From: Thermomicrobiales bacterium
GTDB taxonomy: Bacteria > Chloroflexota > Chloroflexia > Thermomicrobiales > UBA6265
Assembly (NCBI GenBank): GCA_020853615.1
Contig: JADYYO010000201.1
Location: forward strand, 1 to 51,422
Length of the DNA: 51,422 nucleotides
Direction of reading: 5' to 3'
In this document: piece by piece, positions 26,103 through 34,771 of the stretch
How the letters are laid out: each line of letters begins with the position of its first letter
Position numbering within the stretch: position 1 is the stretch's first letter
Notes under the pieces: generated by a model
Databases searched by the model: none
What the model saw: the letters and a program-made list of their open reading frames with translations, nothing else
What the model was told of the DNA's origin: nothing
Translations under genes and position numbers: made by a program

Positions 26103-27326
26103 ATGATCGCCCAGACTTCTTCCTCGCACCTCGACGCGCTCCTTTCGCAACGCGCGCGGCAGGTCAGTCCCAGGCCGCTCCTGCAAGGCATGGACGACGC
26201 CGGAAAGCGCATCTCCTTCGTCTTCGGCTTTCCCGATCCCGCCTCGCTGCCGGCTGACGAGGTCTCCATCGCGACCGAAAAGGCGCTCGCCGAGCGGGGG
26301 CGCGCCGCGCTGCAGTACGGCGACAATGCCGGCTACTCCGGGCTGATCGACGCGCTGCGGGAGAAGCTGGCGCGCGACCAGGGGATCGTCGCGGAACGGG
26401 AGAACATCCTCGTCACCGCCGGCGGCTCACAGGCCATCGGCCTCCTGCTCGATGCGCTCGTCGATTGGGGCGATACGATCGCCAGCGAGATGCCGACCTG
26501 GCTCGGCGCGGTCCAGGCCTTCCACAACGTCGGCGCTAACGTCGTCTCGATCCCGGTCAATGAGGAAGGCACTGATGTCGTGACGCTGGAGCGCGAGCTG
26601 GCTCACCTGCGCTCACAGGGGATCACGCCGAAGTTCGTCTACGCGATCCCGAACTTCCAGAACCCCACGGGCGTGACCATGTCGCTGCAGCGCCGTCAGG
26701 ATCTCCTCGACATCGTCCGCGCCGCGGGCACCCTCCTCATCGAAGACGACGCCTACTTCGACCTCCGCTACGACGGTGAGAACCTCCCCGCGATCTACAC
26801 CCTCGATGACAGCCAGAGCGTCGTCTACATGGGGACCCTGTCGAAAACGATGGGGCCAGGCATGCGCCTCGGCTGGCTGGTCGGTCCGCCAGCGCTGATC
26901 TCGCGACTTACCGCCCTCAAGGTTGACGGTGGCACGAACGTCTTCGGCGCGCATGTCGCCGCGGAGTGGCTGCCGGAGAAGCTGCTCCCCCATGTCGACC
27001 GGCTGCGCGCCGTCTACCGTCGCCGCCGCGACCTGATGCTCGCCGCGCTGGAGCGGCACATGCCACCGGGCGTCACCTGGACCGTGCCCGACGGCGGCTT
27101 CTTCATCTGGGTCACGTTCCCCGAGGGAATCGACACCGCGGCCATGCACCCGCAGGTCAATGAGCTTGGGGCAGAGTATCTCCCCGGGCCGACCTGTTTC
27201 GCCGATGGCTCCGGCCCCAATCAGCTCCGCCTCTCCTTCTCGTTCGCGCAGGACGAGGAGATTGACGATGGGATCCGGATCATCGCCGATGTGGCCAGGG
27301 CGGAGCTTCGGGAGCAGGCGCGTTAG
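26103..27326 (+). CDS. PLP-dependent class I/II aminotransferase (LysN / MocR-catalytic type)
   Basis: A 407-residue fold-type I aminotransferase. It has an early substrate segment ISFVFGFPDPASLP, the Tyr-bearing LQYGDNAGYSGL and the cofactor stack ILVTAGGSQAIGLLL. The pyridine-binding Asp lies in LLIEDDAYFDLRY, the PLP lysine in YMGTLSKTMGPGMRLGW, and the substrate-carboxylate Arg in QLRLSFSFA. This pattern matches the 2-aminoadipate/branched-chain group related to MocR catalytic domains. No helix-turn-helix is attached, so it is an enzyme, not a regulator. Substrate is not determinable. It is followed by a 231-nt gap and the peptide-type importer. Confidence 0.88.
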   Translation: MIAQTSSSHLDALLSQRARQVSPRPLLQGMDDAGKRISFVFGFPDPASLPADEVSIATEKALAERGRAALQYGDNAGYSGLIDALREKLARDQGIVAERENILVTAGGSQAIGLLLDALVDWGDTIASEMPTWLGAVQAFHNVGANVVSIPVNEEGTDVVTLERELAHLRSQGITPKFVYAIPNFQNPTGVTMSLQRRQDLLDIVRAAGTLLIEDDAYFDLRYDGENLPAIYTLDDSQSVVYMGTLSKTMGPGMRLGWLVGPPALISRLTALKVDGGTNVFGAHVAAEWLPEKLLPHVDRLRAVYRRRRDLMLAALERHMPPGVTWTVPDGGFFIWVTFPEGIDTAAMHPQVNELGAEYLPGPTCFADGSGPNQLRLSFSFAQDEEIDDGIRIIADVARAELREQAR

Positions 27327-27352
27327 GTGGCGCATGCGGCACTTCAGACGAG

Positions 27353-27408
27353 CCGTTGTAAACGGTTGCTGAAAGCAGTTGTTGTCGTGCAACCGATGGG
27401 CATACCAT
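27353..27408 (+). promoter_or_regulatory. Palindrome/cre-like operator and promoter upstream of the peptide-type importer
   Basis: CCGTT-GTA-AACGG (27353-27365) is a perfect 5-bp inverted repeat. It overlaps TGTAAACGGTTGCT (27357-27370), which fits the LacI/CcpA-type cre consensus at 12 of 14 positions. Just downstream a -35-like TTGTTG (27379-27384), an 18-nt spacer and TACCAT (27403-27408) could form the promoter. A GGTTGC...GCAACC inverted repeat also flanks the -35. The rest of the 27327-27557 gap shows no gene. Confidence 0.35.
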
Positions 27409-27557
27409 TGCGCCACTCGACAATGGAGCCGGCGTTCGATCTCGTCCCCCGCCATTTCGACTGAGCCACACCGGGCCGGAGTCCAGGGACGCCATTTTCA
27501 ATTCGCCGCCCAGTAGCAATCGGTCGTGCGATTCGAATGGAACGTGGAGGTTTCAAC

Positions 27558-29285
27558 GTGGAAAACGCTCACGTGGGTCGGCTATTGAAGCTCGCCCGGT
27601 CGGGCCGAGCCTCGCGGCGGCAACTGCTCGAGACGGGCTTGCGTCTCGGTCTGGCGTCGCCAGTCATCCTCTCGCTCATTGAGGCGGCGCCTCGGACCGC
27701 CTCCGCCGCGTCGTCGGCGCCACCTGCCGCGACCGAGCCAGCGCCGGCCGCCGCACAGGAGACCTCGAGCGGCGCCTTCACCGTTCTTCTGACCTCGGGA
27801 ACGGAGGATATCGACCCCCACTACACCTATTCCGAAATCGCCTCGGCCCTCGCGCTCGGCGTCTACGAAATGCTCCTGATCCTGAAGGGCGACAGCACCG
27901 ACGAGTTCGAGCCGATGCTCGCCGAGTCGTGGGAGGTGAGCGACGACCGGTCGACCTACACCTTCCACCTCTACCCGGACGTCATGTTCCAGGACGGCAC
28001 GCCGGCGAACGCGCAGGCGGTCAAGGATTCCTACACCCGCTGGATCGAGCTCGGCGGCTCGCCAGTCAACGTCATCACCCGCTTCTGCGACTCTCCCGAC
28101 AAAATGGAGGTGGTCGACGAGACGACCCTCCGCTTCAATCTCGGCTCGCCCCAGCCCCTCTTTCTCTCCGCCATGGCGTCCTCCTACGGGCCGATGGTGA
28201 TCAGCCCGACCGCGATCAAGGAGAACGCCACCGCCGACGACCCCTACGCGCACGAGTGGGCCAAGCAGTTCGCCGTCGGCAGCGGCCCGTACACGCTCGA
28301 ATCGAACTCGGTCAGCGAAGGGATGGTCCTCAAGCGCTTCGACGGCTACCACAAGGGGTGGGAGGGGAATCACTTCGACACCATCATCTTTCGCGTCGTC
28401 CCGGAAGACGCCACGCGCCGCCAGCTTCTCGAGCGGGGCGAGGCTGATGCCGCCTCCCAGAACCTCTCCATCGACGTCGTCGACCAGATGCGCAGCGAGC
28501 CGAACGTGCAGGTCATCGAGTATCCGACGACCTACGTTCGCTGGGCGATCATGAACTCGCCGCGCCTGCTGACCAAAGAGGTGCGCCAGGGCTTCTCCTA
28601 CGCCTACCCCTACGACGATCTCATTAACGTGGTCTTCAAGGGGATGATGAAGCGTTCCGGCCCGATCCCCGACAATGTTCGCGGCTACGACCCCAACGTC
28701 TTCCTCTACCAGACCGACCTCGAGAAGGCGAAGCAGTTGATCCTCTCCGGCGGCTTCAAGGAGGGGGAGATCTTCGAATACATGGCCGACGCGAACGAGC
28801 AGACCGACCAGACGATCGCCCAGCTCTTCCAGGCCAACATGCAGCAGATGGGGTTCGGTCTCGATATCATCTCGGTCGACTACGCGACAGTGGAATCGAC
28901 CGTCTACGGTGATGCGCCGGCGGAAGAGAAGCCCCACGTCATCGGCGGCTGGGGCTGGTGGCCCGACTACAACGACCCCTGGAACCAGCTCGCGCCGAAC
29001 TTCCTCAAGGACCAGATCGGCGGCGGCGGGTCGAACGGCGGCGCCTGGGTCAACGAGCGCTTCGAAGAGATCATGGCGCAGGCCGAGCACTTCGAGTCGG
29101 AAGAGCAGCTCGACACGCTCATGAAGGAAGCGCAAAACATCCTCACCGAGCAGGATCCGCCGGTGATCTATGTCGGCCAATCGATCAACTACACGGTCCT
29201 CGGCAAGGATATTCGCGGCTTCGTCCCGAACCCGCTCTACCTCCAGAGCTACAACTTCTACAGCATGTCGCGCGAGAAGGCCTGA
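27558..29285 (+). CDS. ABC substrate-binding protein family 5 (oligopeptide/dipeptide type)
   Basis: A 575-residue extracellular solute-binding protein of the OppA/DppA family. A Tat-like signal is seen early: RASRRQLLETG, then a hydrophobic stretch ending in an Ala/Pro-rich linker (TASAASSAPPAATEPAPAAA). The mature domain has the family markers LAESWEVSDDRSTYTFHL, FQDGTPANAQAVKDSY and SGPYTLES. Aromatic-rich pocket segments (GGWGWWPDYNDPW) lie near residue 470. The start is placed at the GTG at 27558 because GGAGG (27546-27550) is 7 nt upstream; an in-frame ATG at 27537 has no site. Peptides are the family default, but nickel, sugars and other ligands occur. Confidence 0.9.
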   Translation: MENAHVGRLLKLARSGRASRRQLLETGLRLGLASPVILSLIEAAPRTASAASSAPPAATEPAPAAAQETSSGAFTVLLTSGTEDIDPHYTYSEIASALALGVYEMLLILKGDSTDEFEPMLAESWEVSDDRSTYTFHLYPDVMFQDGTPANAQAVKDSYTRWIELGGSPVNVITRFCDSPDKMEVVDETTLRFNLGSPQPLFLSAMASSYGPMVISPTAIKENATADDPYAHEWAKQFAVGSGPYTLESNSVSEGMVLKRFDGYHKGWEGNHFDTIIFRVVPEDATRRQLLERGEADAASQNLSIDVVDQMRSEPNVQVIEYPTTYVRWAIMNSPRLLTKEVRQGFSYAYPYDDLINVVFKGMMKRSGPIPDNVRGYDPNVFLYQTDLEKAKQLILSGGFKEGEIFEYMADANEQTDQTIAQLFQANMQQMGFGLDIISVDYATVESTVYGDAPAEEKPHVIGGWGWWPDYNDPWNQLAPNFLKDQIGGGGSNGGAWVNERFEEIMAQAEHFESEEQLDTLMKEAQNILTEQDPPVIYVGQSINYTVLGKDIRGFVPNPLYLQSYNFYSMSREKA

Positions 29286-29294
29286 TCGATCTCG

Positions 29295-29329
29295 GAGGCG
29301 ACGCCGGGCGGTATCGCTGGCGTCGCCTC
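29295..29329 (+). promoter_or_regulatory. Intercistronic 11-bp hairpin after the binding-protein gene
   Basis: GAGGCGACGCC (29295-29305) pairs perfectly with GGCGTCGCCTC (29319-29329) around a 13-nt loop, 10 nt past the binding-protein stop and 108 nt before the permease start. No T-run follows. It mirrors the hairpins at 16223-16294 in the other importer operon and probably shields or attenuates so that binding protein exceeds permease. Confidence 0.55.
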
Positions 29330-29437
29330 TGGCACATTCACGTGCTGTGCCGGCATTCACGAGTCGCGAGGGATCCTGGCGATGACCACGATGTTGCAGC
29401 GCATTCCGCAGCTTGACATCAGTTTCAGGAGCGCTGG

Positions 29438-30448
29438 ATGATCGTCCGTCTGATTGTCCGCAGGTTGATCTTTCTTGTCTTCGTCCTCTTCGGGCTATCG
29501 CTCATCACCTTCGGGCTCTCTCACGTCGTCCCGGGCGACCCCGCTCGGCTTATGGCGGGCCCGCGCGCCAGCAAGACCGCCGTGGCCAAGATTCGCGAGA
29601 AGTATGGTCTCGACGATCCCTTGCCGCAGCAGTACGCCAACTACATCGCTGGCCTGACCCGCGGTGATCTCGGCACGTCGTTCACCACGCGGCGCCCGGT
29701 CTCCGAAGACCTGAAGCGCTATCTGCCCGCCACGCTCGAGCTCGGACTGGTCGCCTTCGTCCTCTCCTCGGTCATCGGGGTCCCGCTCGGCGTCATCTCC
29801 TCCGTTCGTCGCGACAAATTGCCCGACCACATCGCCCGCTTTGTCTCGATCTCCGGCCTCGCGTTGCCCGTCTTCTGGCTGGCGATCATGGCCCAGTTCG
29901 TCTTCTTCGGAAAACTCGGCTGGCTTCCGGACGGCGCCCGGCTCCCCATCGGCACAGACCCACCGCCGCAGGTGACCGGGCTCTACACCATCGACTCGTT
30001 GATCGCCGGCGACTGGGGCCTCTTCCGGCTCTCGGTGCTCCACCTCCTCATGCCGTCGGTCGTCCTGGCGTATGGATCGCTCGCCGTAGTCACGCGCATG
30101 GTGCGCGGCGGCATGCTCGAGGTCCTCAATCAGGATTACATTCGCACCGCCCGGGCAAAGGGAATCTCGGCCAGAAGCGTCATCCTCGGCCACGCGCTGA
30201 AGAACGCGCTCCTGCCGACGGTGACCTCGCTCGGCCTGGAGATCGGCCTCCTCCTCTCCGGGGCGTTCCTGGTCGAGATCGTCTTCTCGTGGCCCGGCAT
30301 CGGCCGCTACGCCGTTGACGCGATCCAGCGGCTCGACTATAACGCGACCATGGCGACGACGCTGGTGATCGCCCTGATCTTCGTCCTGATGAATCTCTTC
30401 GTCGACATCCTCTACCTCTTCCTCGACCCAAGGATTTCCTACTCATGA
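29438..30448 (+). CDS. Peptide-type ABC transporter permease (DppB/OppB-like)
   Basis: A 336-residue inner-membrane permease. The N-terminal helix LIFLVFVLFGLSLITFGLSH is followed by the family motif VVPGDPARLMAGPRA, and the periplasmic segment has YGLDDPLPQQY. The EAA loop contains YIRTARAKGISARSVILGHALKNALLPT, typical of DppB. It overlaps the next permease by 4 nt (ATGA), indicating translational coupling. Its own start has no strong ribosome-binding site, fitting lower expression than the binding protein upstream. Confidence 0.92.
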   Translation: MIVRLIVRRLIFLVFVLFGLSLITFGLSHVVPGDPARLMAGPRASKTAVAKIREKYGLDDPLPQQYANYIAGLTRGDLGTSFTTRRPVSEDLKRYLPATLELGLVAFVLSSVIGVPLGVISSVRRDKLPDHIARFVSISGLALPVFWLAIMAQFVFFGKLGWLPDGARLPIGTDPPPQVTGLYTIDSLIAGDWGLFRLSVLHLLMPSVVLAYGSLAVVTRMVRGGMLEVLNQDYIRTARAKGISARSVILGHALKNALLPTVTSLGLEIGLLLSGAFLVEIVFSWPGIGRYAVDAIQRLDYNATMATTLVIALIFVLMNLFVDILYLFLDPRISYS

Positions 30449-31404
30449 GCATGGAGACGACGGCGAGCGCCGATCCCTCGGGAGGCGTCGCGCTTGCACC
30501 CAGCCCATCGATCGTCAAACCCGTCACGCTCGAAGGCGCGTCGGCGCCGTCTGGCCAACATCAGCTTCGCCGCAACCTGAAGCGGTTTTTGATCGGGAAC
30601 AAACTCAACCTGGCCGGGCTGATCATCGTCGTCGTCTTCCTCATCCTGGCCATCTTCGGCCAGGCGCTCTCCCCCTACGATCCCTACGCGCAGGACATCA
30701 CCGGTTCGAAGCTCCTCCCGCCATCGCTCGCGCATCCGCTCGGCACCGACGAGCTCGGCCGCGACCTCCTCAGCCGGGTCATGACCGGCTCGCGCATCAG
30801 CCTCCAGGTCGCCGCCGTCGTCCTCACCTTCGCCGTCGCCTTCGGCACCCTGGTTGGCTCGGTCGCCGGCTATTTCGGCGGCATCGTCGACGAACTGCTG
30901 ATGCGCTTCACCGACATGTTCCTCGCCTTCCCGGCGCTGATTCTGGCCATCGCCATCGCCGCCTCGCTCGGCCGCGAGCTCTACTGGACGATGGTCGCCC
31001 TGGCGACAGTCTTCTGGCCCTGGTACGCGCGCCTCGTGCGCGGCCAGATCCTCTCCATTCGGGAGCGCGATTTCGTCACTGCGGCCGAGAGCGTCGGCCT
31101 CTCCGGCCCGCGCCTCCTCATGCGCCACATTCTGCCGAACGCGGCCTCGGTGGTCATCATCCAGATCACGCTCGACATCGGCTACGCGATCCTCGCCACC
31201 AGCTCCCTCTCCTTCATCGGCCTCGGTGCGCAGCCGCCGTCGCCGGAGTGGGGCACGATGATGTCGACCGCGCGCAACTACTTCCGGGAGGCGTGGTGGT
31301 ACACCACGTTCCCCGGGCTGGCACTGACGTTGACCGTGTTCGCCTTCAATGTCCTCGGCGACGGGCTGCAGGACGCACTCGACCCGCGCTCCGGCCGCCG
31401 CTAA
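30445..31404 (+). CDS. Peptide-type ABC transporter permease (DppC/OppC-like)
   Basis: A 319-residue permease. A cytoplasmic N-terminus of about 45 residues precedes the first helix (LAGLIIVVVFLILAIFGQ). The HPLGTDELGRDLLSRV motif is the DppC/OppC signature, and the EAA loop reads DFVTAAESVGLSGPRLLMRHILPN. It pairs with the preceding permease. The expected ATPase genes (dppD/dppF) do not follow: the next gene is on the other strand and its stop shares the bases CTAA with this one. The ATPases must be encoded elsewhere or shared. Confidence 0.92.
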   Translation: MSMETTASADPSGGVALAPSPSIVKPVTLEGASAPSGQHQLRRNLKRFLIGNKLNLAGLIIVVVFLILAIFGQALSPYDPYAQDITGSKLLPPSLAHPLGTDELGRDLLSRVMTGSRISLQVAAVVLTFAVAFGTLVGSVAGYFGGIVDELLMRFTDMFLAFPALILAIAIAASLGRELYWTMVALATVFWPWYARLVRGQILSIRERDFVTAAESVGLSGPRLLMRHILPNAASVVIIQITLDIGYAILATSSLSFIGLGAQPPSPEWGTMMSTARNYFREAWWYTTFPGLALTLTVFAFNVLGDGLQDALDPRSGRR

Positions 31405-31910
31405 CGGCCGGGGTTCGCCTTCATAAAGAGCGCGACAACCTCCGGCGGAATCCTGCGCGGGCGGCCTGTCGGGCTGGCGAAGACCCACTCGGTCGTGGCA
31501 CTCACCACCAACTCGCCCCCTGCCGCGGGCGAGGTCGCGACGATCGGCCGGCCAGAGCGCTCACTCCCCGGCGGCAAATCGGCCTCCTCATAAATGCGGT
31601 AGTTCCGCATGACCCGGGCGCCGCTTGGCGGGTCGAGCCAGGTCTCGACCCGCAGAAGAGCGCCCGCATAGGCGGGCCGGTGAAAGACGATCTCGTGCCG
31701 GTGCGCAACGAACACGCCCCCGAGCGCTTCGAGCCGCGGCAGATCGAGGCCGAGATGGGTCGCGTGGTCGATGGCCGCCTGCTCGATGTAGTTCAGGTAT
31801 GAGGCGTTGTTGACGTGGCCGAGCGCGTCCACCTCATGAAAGCGCACCCGAAACCAAGCGGCGAACGCGGGGGCCGCCCGTCCTTCGCCTGGCTCCGGCT
31901 CGTCCCTCAT
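31401..31910 (-). CDS. Acyl-CoA thioesterase, 4HBT hotdog family
   Basis: A 169-residue protein of the 4-hydroxybenzoyl-CoA thioesterase/YbgC group. The active-site signature RFHEVDALGHVNNASYLNYIE carries the catalytic Asp. The later VFHRPAYAGALLRVETWL strand pair fits the hotdog fold. It would hydrolyse an acyl-CoA of unknown chain. The ATG at 31910 overlaps the stop of the large upstream gene (ATGA), so the two are coupled. Its stop overlaps that of the convergent permease gene. Confidence 0.85.
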   Translation of the reverse strand: MRDEPEPGEGRAAPAFAAWFRVRFHEVDALGHVNNASYLNYIEQAAIDHATHLGLDLPRLEALGGVFVAHRHEIVFHRPAYAGALLRVETWLDPPSGARVMRNYRIYEEADLPPGSERSGRPIVATSPAAGGELVVSATTEWVFASPTGRPRRIPPEVVALFMKANPGR

Positions 31911-33769
31911 ACCTGTGATTCGAGCGGCTGGTTGCGCCGGGGCAGGATCAACCCGGACGCTTTCTGCCCGATTGCCTGATGGAAGACGCGGCGCAGAATG
32001 GCGATGGTCGACGCGTACGTCGAATCCATCCCGTAGTAGGAGAGCCCGCGCGCTCCGAGCGTCTGCGCGCGCGTGTACGGCGTGTCGGAGGCATAGTGGA
32101 TGATGCCCAGGTCGAATGCCCCGCCGCGATGATTCTGCAGGTTGATCGCCTCGCCCGAGGGGTAACGGCGTAGATTGAGATCCTCGTAGAGCGCGTTGAG
32201 ATATGGCCCGGCTTCCATTTCGACCACCGTGAAGTTCTCGCGGTAGAAGAAGTCGAGATAGCCCTCGTTCTGCAGGAATGTCCCCTTGACCGTCACGGCC
32301 TTCTGGTTGTCGAGCGCCGCGCCGTACTCGAGATAGGGCGCCAGATCGGCGTAGCTAAAGGCGTTCTCGAACCAGTAGGTGTTGCCCGAGTGCTCGTCGT
32401 AGACGACGTCGGAGATCATGACATCGCCGATGCGCCCGTTCAGGGTTGCGGCTTTGCCGAGAATGTAGACCCCCTGCAGTTCGTCGGTGCTCATGCCGAC
32501 CTGCGTCATGATGTTGTAGGCGGCCAGACCCAGGGGATAGTTGACGTTCACGATGATGGCATCTGAGCCGCGTGGGTCGAGGCAGACGCCGTCCTCCGAG
32601 CAGAGGCGCGGGTCGAAGTTCGCCGGGTCGAGCTTGGCCAGCTCGATGATCTGAATGCCGACGTCGATCGGCCCGGTCGGCTCGATGTGGTGAATCCCGA
32701 TCGCGCGCTCCTCGTGGCTGCGCGCGCGCCGTTCGGTTTCGCGGCGCTCACCGTTGAAGTACGGGCGCGCCGCGAAGTAGAGGAGATTCTCCCAGTTGGA
32801 TCTGCTCTCCCCCGCCTCGAGCCGGGCCAGCTCCTCTTTGAGTTCGGGCGCGCCTTGCTCGCGGATGTAGGCCGTCAGCGCATCCTTCCGTCGCCGAGCC
32901 GTGCCCGACAGCACGTTGACAATCGAATGGGTGTTGGACGACACGAAGTAGACGGGGCGCTCGGCCGCGGCAAGCTCGCGCAGCACCTGTTCGGCCGGCG
33001 TCCACCACTGCCGTGTCGAGCGCGCATTGTCGAGGTAACTCCCCCCGATCATCCGGACGGTGAAGCGCTTCCGCTCCCGGGCAACCAGCCCGAGATTGCG
33101 CCAGGTGGCGGCGTCCCAGACGCTCTGCAGCCGCTGCCAGTCGCCCGGCTGGAGAAGGAGCCCCTCCCCGACGGCGGCGACTTCCGCCTCGTCGAGGACG
33201 GCTCCAGCGGCGGCGCGGCCAATGAGCTCCTTCAGGGGTGCATCGCGCGCGATGATCGCGTGCATCTTGTTCCACTCGATCTGGTACGCCACGATCGAGG
33301 GGATGAGATCATCGAGGTCGGATGCCGAGGCGATCGTCGCCGCCAACGTCGCACTTCCGTCGTAGCGCCAGCGCCGCCGCCGCCCGGGCGCCGAGACGAT
33401 GGTCCACGACTCAAGGCCGACGAATCCATGGCGGCGAAAGCCGCGCATCGACTGCCCGAGCACGATATCCGTCACCTGAACGACGCATTCGGGGATGCGC
33501 TGCGCCGAGTAGATAAAGGCGCTCAGATCGGGCTGTGGTTCTTCTGCCCCGGCGTGCAGCGACGACGAGGCGGTGAGATGCGCGGGGATGAGGCTCGAGA
33601 TGGGCACGGCCCCGGAGCTCTGCAGCAGGGTCGTGTACGTGCGGACGTAGAGATCGACCTCGCGCTTCCCTGGGACGCGCTGTGAATCGCTGAACCCCAG
33701 CGCGGCCAGCTTGTTATTCAGATTGCGCCGCTCGTGTTCGATGTCGCTCCCCGATTCTGACGCCGTCAT
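31907..33769 (-). CDS. Large protein with nucleoside-phosphorylase-like C-terminal region
   Basis: A 620-residue cytoplasmic protein that I cannot assign to a named family. The N-terminal half is mostly helical (VDLYVRTYTTLLQSSGAVPI) with an Arg-rich segment SAPGRRRRWRYDG. The region near residues 400-520 resembles nucleoside phosphorylases: GVYILGKAATLNGRIGDVMI matches their glycine-rich strand-turn followed by GD, and VVEMEAGPYLNALYE matches the substrate-ribose MExE-type motif. It may be an enzyme acting on a nucleoside or sugar-base compound, or a domain that lost activity. The start at 33769 is chosen because a -10-like TATACT lies about 60 nt upstream. It is coupled by a 4-nt overlap to a thioesterase gene. 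Confidence 0.6.
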   Translation of the reverse strand: MTASESGSDIEHERRNLNNKLAALGFSDSQRVPGKREVDLYVRTYTTLLQSSGAVPISSLIPAHLTASSSLHAGAEEPQPDLSAFIYSAQRIPECVVQVTDIVLGQSMRGFRRHGFVGLESWTIVSAPGRRRRWRYDGSATLAATIASASDLDDLIPSIVAYQIEWNKMHAIIARDAPLKELIGRAAAGAVLDEAEVAAVGEGLLLQPGDWQRLQSVWDAATWRNLGLVARERKRFTVRMIGGSYLDNARSTRQWWTPAEQVLRELAAAERPVYFVSSNTHSIVNVLSGTARRRKDALTAYIREQGAPELKEELARLEAGESRSNWENLLYFAARPYFNGERRETERRARSHEERAIGIHHIEPTGPIDVGIQIIELAKLDPANFDPRLCSEDGVCLDPRGSDAIIVNVNYPLGLAAYNIMTQVGMSTDELQGVYILGKAATLNGRIGDVMISDVVYDEHSGNTYWFENAFSYADLAPYLEYGAALDNQKAVTVKGTFLQNEGYLDFFYRENFTVVEMEAGPYLNALYEDLNLRRYPSGEAINLQNHRGGAFDLGIIHYASDTPYTRAQTLGARGLSYYGMDSTYASTIAILRRVFHQAIGQKASGLILPRRNQPLESQV

Positions 33770-33825
33770 CTCGCCGCGCGATCGCGGAAACAGGAGCAAT
33801 GCGGCTGCTCCGAACGTCGGATCGG

Positions 33826-33831
33826 AGTATA
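33826..33831 (-). promoter_or_regulatory. Candidate -10 upstream of the large unknown gene
   Basis: TATACT on the minus strand (bases 33826-33831) lies about 57 nt before the ATG at 33769. No clear -35 was seen. A GGAGCA...TGCTCC inverted repeat lies at about 33803-33821, between this element and the start, and could be an operator. The rest of the 180-nt gap to the Crp-family gene shows nothing else. Confidence 0.35.
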
Positions 33832-33949
33832 CCGAACGCTCCCTCGCCGGCCTCCGGATGTCTGGCATCCGCCGTGTCCGCCAGGCGGAGCCATGGGCGC
33901 GGCATCACCACGCCGGCCAGCAATTTCCGCTTGCCGATGGATGACGGGC

Positions 33950-34771
33950 CTACTCGAGATTGGTGTGCGAGGCGCTGGCAGCCTGAGCGTGCGCCAGAAG
34001 CTTGTCCGGCGCGACGGCGATCGAATTCCTGCCGAGCGAGCGAACGGCCCCCAACTCCTGCAACTCCAGGAGCTTCCTCGTCACGGTGACGCGGTTCGAG
34101 CCGATCATGTTGGCGAGGTTCTGATGCGTCATCGGCAGGGTGATCGCCGTCAGCCCGTCCGCGGTGGGGCGGCCAAACCCCCGCGCCAGCGACAGGAGCG
34201 TCGACGCTAGCCGCACCGAGGTATCGCGCGCCAGCAGATGCTCGGCCAGCATCTGCAACTCGGAGAGCCGGCGCGACATGCCGTGGACGACAGCGGTCGC
34301 CAGATCGGGCGCACGCTGAATCAGGTCGGCGAGGTCATCGGTCGAGACGACGGCGACGGTTGAATCGACCAGCGCTTCGGCCGTCGATCCGCTGGCCAAT
34401 CCGTCCGGATCGACCTCTTGCGTAAAGACCGTGTTCGGCCCGAGGAGCCCGAGGTTGATCGAGCGGCCATCCGGCAGCGACTTGTAGAGACGCACACAGC
34501 CCGACCTCACGATGTAGACCAATCCCGTCCCCTTGCCCGGGCCAAAAATCTCCTGGCCGCGATTGAACGAGACGGTCGCGGTCTTGCTCATCGACGAGAC
34601 GCCGTTGCCGGACGGCTCGCCGCGCGGAGAGGCTCCATTGCTGGTGGGCGCCCGTTCCGTCGACGATGAGTGCAGCGGTTGCATCGGTGCCCCGTGCGCG
34701 GCCGCATACCACCCCGGCGCAGTCACCGCGAGGGTTCGGGCCGTCGATCCTTCTCGGGAGGCGAACTTCAT
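33950..34771 (-). CDS. Crp/Fnr-family transcriptional regulator
   Basis: A 273-residue regulator. An N-terminal extension of about 60 residues, low in complexity, precedes the cyclic-nucleotide-binding-type beta-roll (GQEIFGPGKGTGLVYIVRSGCVRLYKSLPDGRSINLG). A dimerisation helix (VVHGMSRRLSELQMLAEHLL) comes next. The C-terminal helix-turn-helix reads MTHQNLANMIGSNRVTVTRKLLEL. No N-terminal iron-sulfur cysteine cluster is present, so it is not a canonical FNR. The residues for cAMP binding are not clearly conserved. The start at 34771 has AAAGGAG 7 nt upstream. It follows the M20 peptidase gene after a 192-nt gap in which I see no gene. Target genes are unknown. Confidence 0.88.
   Translation of the reverse strand: MKFASREGSTARTLAVTAPGWYAAAHGAPMQPLHSSSTERAPTSNGASPRGEPSGNGVSSMSKTATVSFNRGQEIFGPGKGTGLVYIVRSGCVRLYKSLPDGRSINLGLLGPNTVFTQEVDPDGLASGSTAEALVDSTVAVVSTDDLADLIQRAPDLATAVVHGMSRRLSELQMLAEHLLARDTSVRLASTLLSLARGFGRPTADGLTAITLPMTHQNLANMIGSNRVTVTRKLLELQELGAVRSLGRNSIAVAPDKLLAHAQAASASHTNLE

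Noticed and set aside
27582-29360. A 592-codon minus-strand open frame across the peptide-type binding-protein gene
   Set aside because: Antisense shadow of a clearly recognisable gene, with Val/Asp/Arg-rich composition and no motif.
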